NCBI GenBank assembly: GCA_963627615.1 | Contig: CAVGBV010000081.1 | Coordinates: 1 to 9,535 of the forward strand | Source: Faecimorpha sp963627615 | Lineage (GTDB): Bacteria; Bacillota; Clostridia; Lachnospirales; Bianqueaceae | Direction: 5' to 3' | Length of the DNA: 9,535 nucleotides | Part shown: positions 5,749-9,535 of the stretch, in pieces | Layout: each line of letters opens with the position of its first letter | Position numbering within the stretch: the stretch's first letter is position 1 | Program-made: the position numbers and the translations under genes | Notes under the pieces: model-generated | Database searches by the model: none | The model's input: the letters and a program-made list of their open reading frames with translations, nothing else | Told to the model about the DNA's origin: nothing

Positions 5749-7092
5749 TTATTTGGCCGCCTGGATATAGGGATTCCGATAAAACGCCCATAACAGCTGC
5801 AGCACCATACAGCACCACAGGAACGGTTCACAGAAGATGACAGCGGTATATCCGTAAACCGGAATCAAAAAGATCGTAAAGAAGATTTTACCCACCATCT
5901 CGATTCCGCTGGATACCAGCGGCAGCAGCTTCTGACCCAGGCCCTGCAACGCGCAGCGTAGAGAGACCAGGATGCCTAACGGGAAATAAAACGGCGTACT
6001 GCACCGTATATATGTAACCGCATTGTTCAGGACCACCGGTTCTGAAGAGCCGGAGATCCAGGCTGTCATCGCCGGACACGCTACATACATAATAGAAGAA
6101 ACAAGAACCGTTGTGATCAGACTAAAATACACAACGAACCGAATCGACTGCCGAATTCTTTTCCCCTGGTCGGCTCCGCGGTTTTGTGACACAAAAGTTG
6201 ACAGAGCCGTCGCCATACAGCCAAAGGGCAATGAACAGAAGGAAAAGAGCTTCCGTGCGGCCGTGTGTCCGGCAATGACCAGATACCCCAGGCCGTTGAT
6301 TCCAGACTGCAGCGTCACCGTTCCGATATTGACAATGGATGACATCAGCCCCATAGACAGCCCCTGCGCCATCATCTCCGTCATGATCGGCTTTTCCAGG
6401 CGGAAATGCTGTTTGGACGGGATCAGAATCGGACACCGCAGGAGAATATAAAGTAAGCAAAGCACAACCGAAATCGCCTGTGAGATCACAGTCGCGATCG
6501 CTGCGCCGCGAATGCCGAGACTCCACACTCCTACCATCAGATAATCCAGCGCGACATTCAGGACGGACGCGATCACGAGGAAAATCAGCGGCGCGATACT
6601 ATTGCCGACCGCGTTCAGCAGCCGGGACAGGAGATTAAAAAAGACCATAATCACACACATCTGTGTAATCAGCGAAATATAAGCATAGGCCTCGTCCATG
6701 ACCTCTTCCGGCGTCTTCAGAAGACGCATAAAAGGCCGTAGGCCTACAATAGCGATCAGTGTTACCAGCAGGGAAACTCCCAGGGAAATCACCAGAGAAC
6801 TCGCCACCGATTTCTTCAGTTCTTCCCTATCGCCTCCGCCATAACTTCTCGCCGTAACGATGGAGAGGCCGCTGCCGACGCCCAAAGCAAATCCCATCAG
6901 CAGGTCATAGATCGGGGAACTGGAACCGATCGCCGCCAATGCCGTATCTCCCAAAATATTACCTACGATCATAATATCGACCATATTGTAAAGCTGCTGA
7001 AATACACTGGATATCATAATCGGTATGGCAAAAGCCATAAGCCCCTTTCCAATGCTGCCGTGCAGTAGATCCACCTGTATATTTTTTGCCAT
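5749..7092 (-). CDS. MATE family multidrug efflux transporter (MepA-like)
   Basis: A 447-residue integral membrane protein of the multidrug and toxin extrusion family, which exports cationic drugs or metabolites in exchange for Na+ or H+. The length and the two-fold pseudo-repeat of six helices each (12 in total) are typical. The first repeat starts with the family segment FAIPIMISSVFQQLYNMVDI (21-40), then GNILGDTALAAIG and the GFALGVGSGLSIVTARSYGG loop. The second repeat contains GLSMGLMSSIVNIGTVTLQS. The C-terminal half ends with a short polar tail. The ATG at 7090-7092 has AAGGAG about 8 bases upstream. The gene follows an ABC exporter after 56 bases that hold a hairpin, so its expression may depend on read-through. 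The substrate is not predictable; 'MepA-like' is by resemblance only. Confidence 0.92.
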   Translation of the reverse strand: MAKNIQVDLLHGSIGKGLMAFAIPIMISSVFQQLYNMVDIMIVGNILGDTALAAIGSSSPIYDLLMGFALGVGSGLSIVTARSYGGGDREELKKSVASSLVISLGVSLLVTLIAIVGLRPFMRLLKTPEEVMDEAYAYISLITQMCVIMVFFNLLSRLLNAVGNSIAPLIFLVIASVLNVALDYLMVGVWSLGIRGAAIATVISQAISVVLCLLYILLRCPILIPSKQHFRLEKPIMTEMMAQGLSMGLMSSIVNIGTVTLQSGINGLGYLVIAGHTAARKLFSFCSLPFGCMATALSTFVSQNRGADQGKRIRQSIRFVVYFSLITTVLVSSIMYVACPAMTAWISGSSEPVVLNNAVTYIRCSTPFYFPLGILVSLRCALQGLGQKLLPLVSSGIEMVGKIFFTIFLIPVYGYTAVIFCEPFLWCCMVLQLLWAFYRNPYIQAAK

Positions 7093-7110
7093 CTCATTCT
7101 CTCCTTACCC

Positions 7111-7144
7111 AAAAGATGCTGCAGCCCGCAAGCCGCAGCATCTT
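7111..7144 (-). terminator. Hairpin with short T-run between the ABC permease and MATE genes
   Basis: Perfect 10-base arms (aagatgctgc at 7113-7122 and gcagcatctt at 7135-7144), extendable by three further pairs including one G-U, leaving a 6-base loop. On the minus strand the stem ends in TTTT, then GGG. It starts 5 bases after the permease stop and ends about 20 bases before the MATE ATG. It is a plausible intrinsic terminator for the ABC operon, though the T-run is short and partial read-through into the MATE gene seems likely. Confidence 0.75.
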
Positions 7145-7148
7145 GGAA

Positions 7149-8690
7149 TTATTCTCGAATTTCCCTTCTCTTGAAGACCGCATAAGCAATCCGCCGCATC
7201 ACGAACCACCAGCATACAATCACCAGGAGCGAAACCCACCATGGGGCATACGGAACCTCTGCCGTATTGGTCAGATATTGTGTAAGATCCAGATTGCCAA
7301 AAAGCATATACTTGAGGAAACCGGGAGCTGACAATGTCGTATATACCATGTTCAAAAGCGACCGCAGGAACAGGTAGGCCCCCAGAGAGATCGCCATGGA
7401 AATGGAAGAGGAACGGGTTATGACTGCCAGCATAACCCCCATGGAGACCATGATATATGCCTGCAGAAGCACCAGAAGGTATTTCACCAGGATAAACACA
7501 ATATACGGCATCCAAAGTACATTTCCATTAAAATACGTTGTAAAGATCGGCATAGAACCCTGTTTCGGGAACAGGAGAAAGCCAAGAAGCAAATTGATCC
7601 CGAAGAGTACGATACACATCATCAGCAACAGCAGATCCACCGCGCGGAATTTGGCCGCCAGGATTTTACTCCTCTTATAAGGGTAGATCACCAGCTGCTT
7701 GATCGTATCATAACGATACTCACTTGCGACGAGAAAGGCAGCAAGAACAATTCCCAGAAGAACCAGAATCAGACTGCTCCATACGGAGAGATCCAGAAAA
7801 TCGATGTATGTGCTGTGTTCCGTATAGACTTCCATCTCAATATCGTATGACGCCACATGATTCTCCAAAGCGAACCGATCCTTGGCTACCGCCGCCTGGG
7901 CGCTGTCTAGAATACTCTGCAGTTCCTCCGCATGCTCCTCGTCACGCATGGGATCCTCCGGAGACAGGTGCGAGTTCTCGATATAAACTTCCTGATTATG
8001 ATGAATTCTCTGAATCGCCACGCTCATCCAGTTATCTCTGGCATAAGGAGCCGCATTGTACTGCACATAGCTCTCCCACATCTGGACATCATTTTCCGCC
8101 AGAGCGATCGTTTTATCGGCGTTCTCTACCCAGGGCATCTCCTGCAGCGTTCTCAGATACTCTTCTGCGGCCTGGAGCTGTTCCTTATTGTAAGTAAGGT
8201 AATCGTTATTCAGCACATAGACCATCAGGGATTCATTCTGCGCTTCCACCTGCGTAAGGTCGATATCCGTAGCGTATCCAAAATACCGGTTCAGATCGTC
8301 TGTGTTCCATCCGGCCCGGACGCAGTCCATCAACAGAAGGTTGTTAAAATACTGTTCCAGGACTTCCAGTCTCCAATCCCAGTTTGGGATCTGATTGTCC
8401 AGATAGAACTGATACTTCTGAATCTGATTGTTCCAGCGCATCAGATCCGCTCTGTAGGAGGTTTCGTTTTCCCACTCCTGTGCGTCAAACTCCGGGAAAC
8501 TCGCGATCTGCCGATTGTAAAAATCGATCTCCTCCTGATAGCTCTCCTGCCAGCTGACATGGGTCTGATTGTCACTGACCTTCAGCACCGCCATCGAAAC
8601 CAGGCCGGAGAGGAGCGCTAATACTACCATCACAATCACTCTTTTTCTGGAAAAGAGCTTCATCCATTCATTTAATATCAATTTATTCAA
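7149..8690 (-). CDS. ABC-2 type transporter permease with large extracytoplasmic segment
   Basis: A membrane subunit of an ABC exporter, 513 residues from the chosen start. It has one N-terminal membrane helix (about 18-37), then some 265 hydrophilic residues predicted outside the membrane, then five helices (about 303-325, 350-375, 395-425, 430-452, 481-500) and a basic tail (FKRREIRE). A cytoplasmic loop with ASEYRYDTIKQLVIYPYKRS (322-341) resembles the coupling region of ABC-2 permeases. Related permeases without the insertion are about 230-270 residues. The start is best placed at TTG 8688-8690, with GGAGG (8699-8703) exactly 8 bases upstream; a GTG at 8697-8699 is in frame but overlaps that same GGAGG. 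The gene overlaps the ATPase stop by 8 bases, so the pair is coupled. The substrate is unknown; antimicrobial peptide export or resistance is one possibility, by family. Confidence 0.87.
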   Translation of the reverse strand: MNKLILNEWMKLFSRKRVIVMVVLALLSGLVSMAVLKVSDNQTHVSWQESYQEEIDFYNRQIASFPEFDAQEWENETSYRADLMRWNNQIQKYQFYLDNQIPNWDWRLEVLEQYFNNLLLMDCVRAGWNTDDLNRYFGYATDIDLTQVEAQNESLMVYVLNNDYLTYNKEQLQAAEEYLRTLQEMPWVENADKTIALAENDVQMWESYVQYNAAPYARDNWMSVAIQRIHHNQEVYIENSHLSPEDPMRDEEHAEELQSILDSAQAAVAKDRFALENHVASYDIEMEVYTEHSTYIDFLDLSVWSSLILVLLGIVLAAFLVASEYRYDTIKQLVIYPYKRSKILAAKFRAVDLLLLMMCIVLFGINLLLGFLLFPKQGSMPIFTTYFNGNVLWMPYIVFILVKYLLVLLQAYIMVSMGVMLAVITRSSSISMAISLGAYLFLRSLLNMVYTTLSAPGFLKYMLFGNLDLTQYLTNTAEVPYAPWWVSLLVIVCWWFVMRRIAYAVFKRREIRE

Positions 8691-9535
8691 TTTCGGCACC
8701 TCCGGTCAACTGAAGATACAGTTCCTCCAGCGATTGCTTTTTCTCATGGATCTCTTCAACATCTACGCCGCTCTGCACGAGAGTACGGTTCAGCTGCGCC
8801 GCCGTAATCAAAGCGGTCTGAACCTCCAAAGTCCCGGCGACAGTCTCTTCCGCCTTGACCTCTTCTCCATAATTCTCATGCAAAGACCGTAACGCTTCCT
8901 CCGCGTCGTTGACGTGGATCTCATAGACCGGCACCTTGGCATGATGCAGTTCTTCCATCTCACGCTCTGCGATCAGATATCCATGAGACAGGATACCGAT
9001 CCGATCACACAAAAGATCCATCTCCTCCAGAATATGGCTGGAAATCAGAATCGCCATTCCGTTGGCCGCGAGGCTTTGCAGCATATTGCGCAGGTCCTTC
9101 ATTCCCAAAGGGTCCAGCCCATTCATAGGCTCATCCAGAAGCAGAAGCTGCGGATAGTTCATGATACTTTGAGCGAGGGATAATCTCTGACGCATTCCCA
9201 ACGAGTATTTATGCACCGGCTGCTGAATCCAGGAATTGAGTCCGACCAGATCGATCACTTCTTCGATGCGCTCCTCGCTCACCTCCGGGTACATATTGGC
9301 GGTTAGCTTCAGATTCTGATATCCTGTCATATGTTCATAATGCATCGGATATTCAACGACGGCTCCTACAAAATCAATCGCGTCGGCAAATTCCTTCTGC
9401 ACATCATAACTGCTGATCCGTATACTCCCGGAAGTGGGACGCAAATGCCCTACAATCGTTTTGATCACCGTTGTCTTACCCGCGCCATTGGGGGCCAAAA
9501 GTCCATAGATCTCTCCTTCTTTGATCTGAAAACTC
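8683..9535 (-). CDS. ABC transporter ATP-binding subunit (bacitracin-type), 5' end missing
   Basis: The visible part has about 283 codons, is open at the window edge and lacks only the first few dozen residues. The frame continues upstream of the Walker A with SFQIKEGEIYGL, so the gene does not start at the TTG near 9498. Numbered from the first visible residue: Walker A APNGAGKTT (14-22), the GAVVEYPMHYEHMTGYQNL segment (about 57-75), which resembles the G-x-x-IE-P-x-FY-x-x-LT-x-x-ENL pattern of BcrA-like ATPases, signature YSLGMRQRLSLAQ (110-122), Walker B LLLLDEP (130-136), D-loop GLDP and the H-loop His167 in ISSHILEEM. The SLEELYLQLTG end (268-278) is typical. All catalytic elements are intact. 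It energises the overlapping permease downstream. The family is secure; the substrate is not. Confidence 0.94.
   Translation of the reverse strand, partial: SFQIKEGEIYGLLAPNGAGKTTVIKTIVGHLRPTSGSIRISSYDVQKEFADAIDFVGAVVEYPMHYEHMTGYQNLKLTANMYPEVSEERIEEVIDLVGLNSWIQQPVHKYSLGMRQRLSLAQSIMNYPQLLLLDEPMNGLDPLGMKDLRNMLQSLAANGMAILISSHILEEMDLLCDRIGILSHGYLIAEREMEELHHAKVPVYEIHVNDAEEALRSLHENYGEEVKAEETVAGTLEVQTALITAAQLNRTLVQSGVDVEEIHEKKQSLEELYLQLTGGAEIE
8699..8703 (-). promoter_or_regulatory. Ribosome binding site deciding the permease start
   Basis: GGAGG on the minus strand, inside the 3' end of the ATPase gene. It is 8 bases from a TTG (8688-8690) and touches the alternative GTG (8697-8699), which therefore has no usable site. 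This favours the TTG start and an 8-base gene overlap. Confidence 0.72.

Noticed and set aside
9496..9498. TTG as the start of the ABC ATPase gene
   Set aside because: It lies inside the Walker A region, and the frame continues upstream to the window edge with family-typical residues (EGEIYGL), so the gene is only truncated by the window.

Overview
The window reads as a piece of a Firmicutes (Clostridia) chromosome, most likely a gut Lachnospiraceae-type bacterium. The evidence is a four-domain S1 protein, a zinc-ribbon L32 preceded by a YceD/DUF177 gene, strong GGAGG ribosome binding sites, consensus sigma-A promoters, TTG starts, and a MepA-like MATE transporter. The taxon is inferred from gene content, not from a search. 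All ten supported genes lie on the minus strand, so transcription runs from the high-coordinate end to the low one. I see no mobile element, CRISPR array, rRNA or tRNA.

Layout in transcription order. (1) 9535-7149: an ABC exporter, with a bacitracin-type ATPase cut by the window edge and an overlapping permease that has an unusually large extracytoplasmic segment. A hairpin with a short T-run follows. (2) 7092-5749: a MATE-family efflux pump whose start codon lies only about 20 bases past that hairpin. (3) A TTGACA-17-TATGAT promoter just past the MATE stop, driving a fold-type I aminotransferase (TTG start) and ribosomal protein S1. (4) A perfect TTGACA-17-TATAAT promoter overlapping the S1 stop codon, driving yceD (DUF177) and rpmF (L32), closed by a strong intrinsic terminator. 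(5) Directly after it, a translationally coupled pair related to HisH and HisF. Both members have lost residues needed for catalysis: the glutaminase nucleophile Cys is Gly, and the HisF-like barrel lacks the beta1 and beta8 regions and its catalytic Asp residues. (6) A run of ten N (an assembly gap), so what lies between this pair and the next genes is unknown. (7) tyrA and the 5' end of aroA, overlapping by 14 bases, for tyrosine and chorismate synthesis.

The regions look like separate transcription units. Translation genes (S1, YceD, L32) form the core, export genes lie upstream, and aromatic amino acid synthesis lies downstream of the gap. The most unusual content is the HisH-like/HisF-like pair. 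Its open frames, good ribosome binding sites and ATGA coupling argue against simple decay, yet neither member should carry out the classical imidazole glycerol phosphate synthase reaction.
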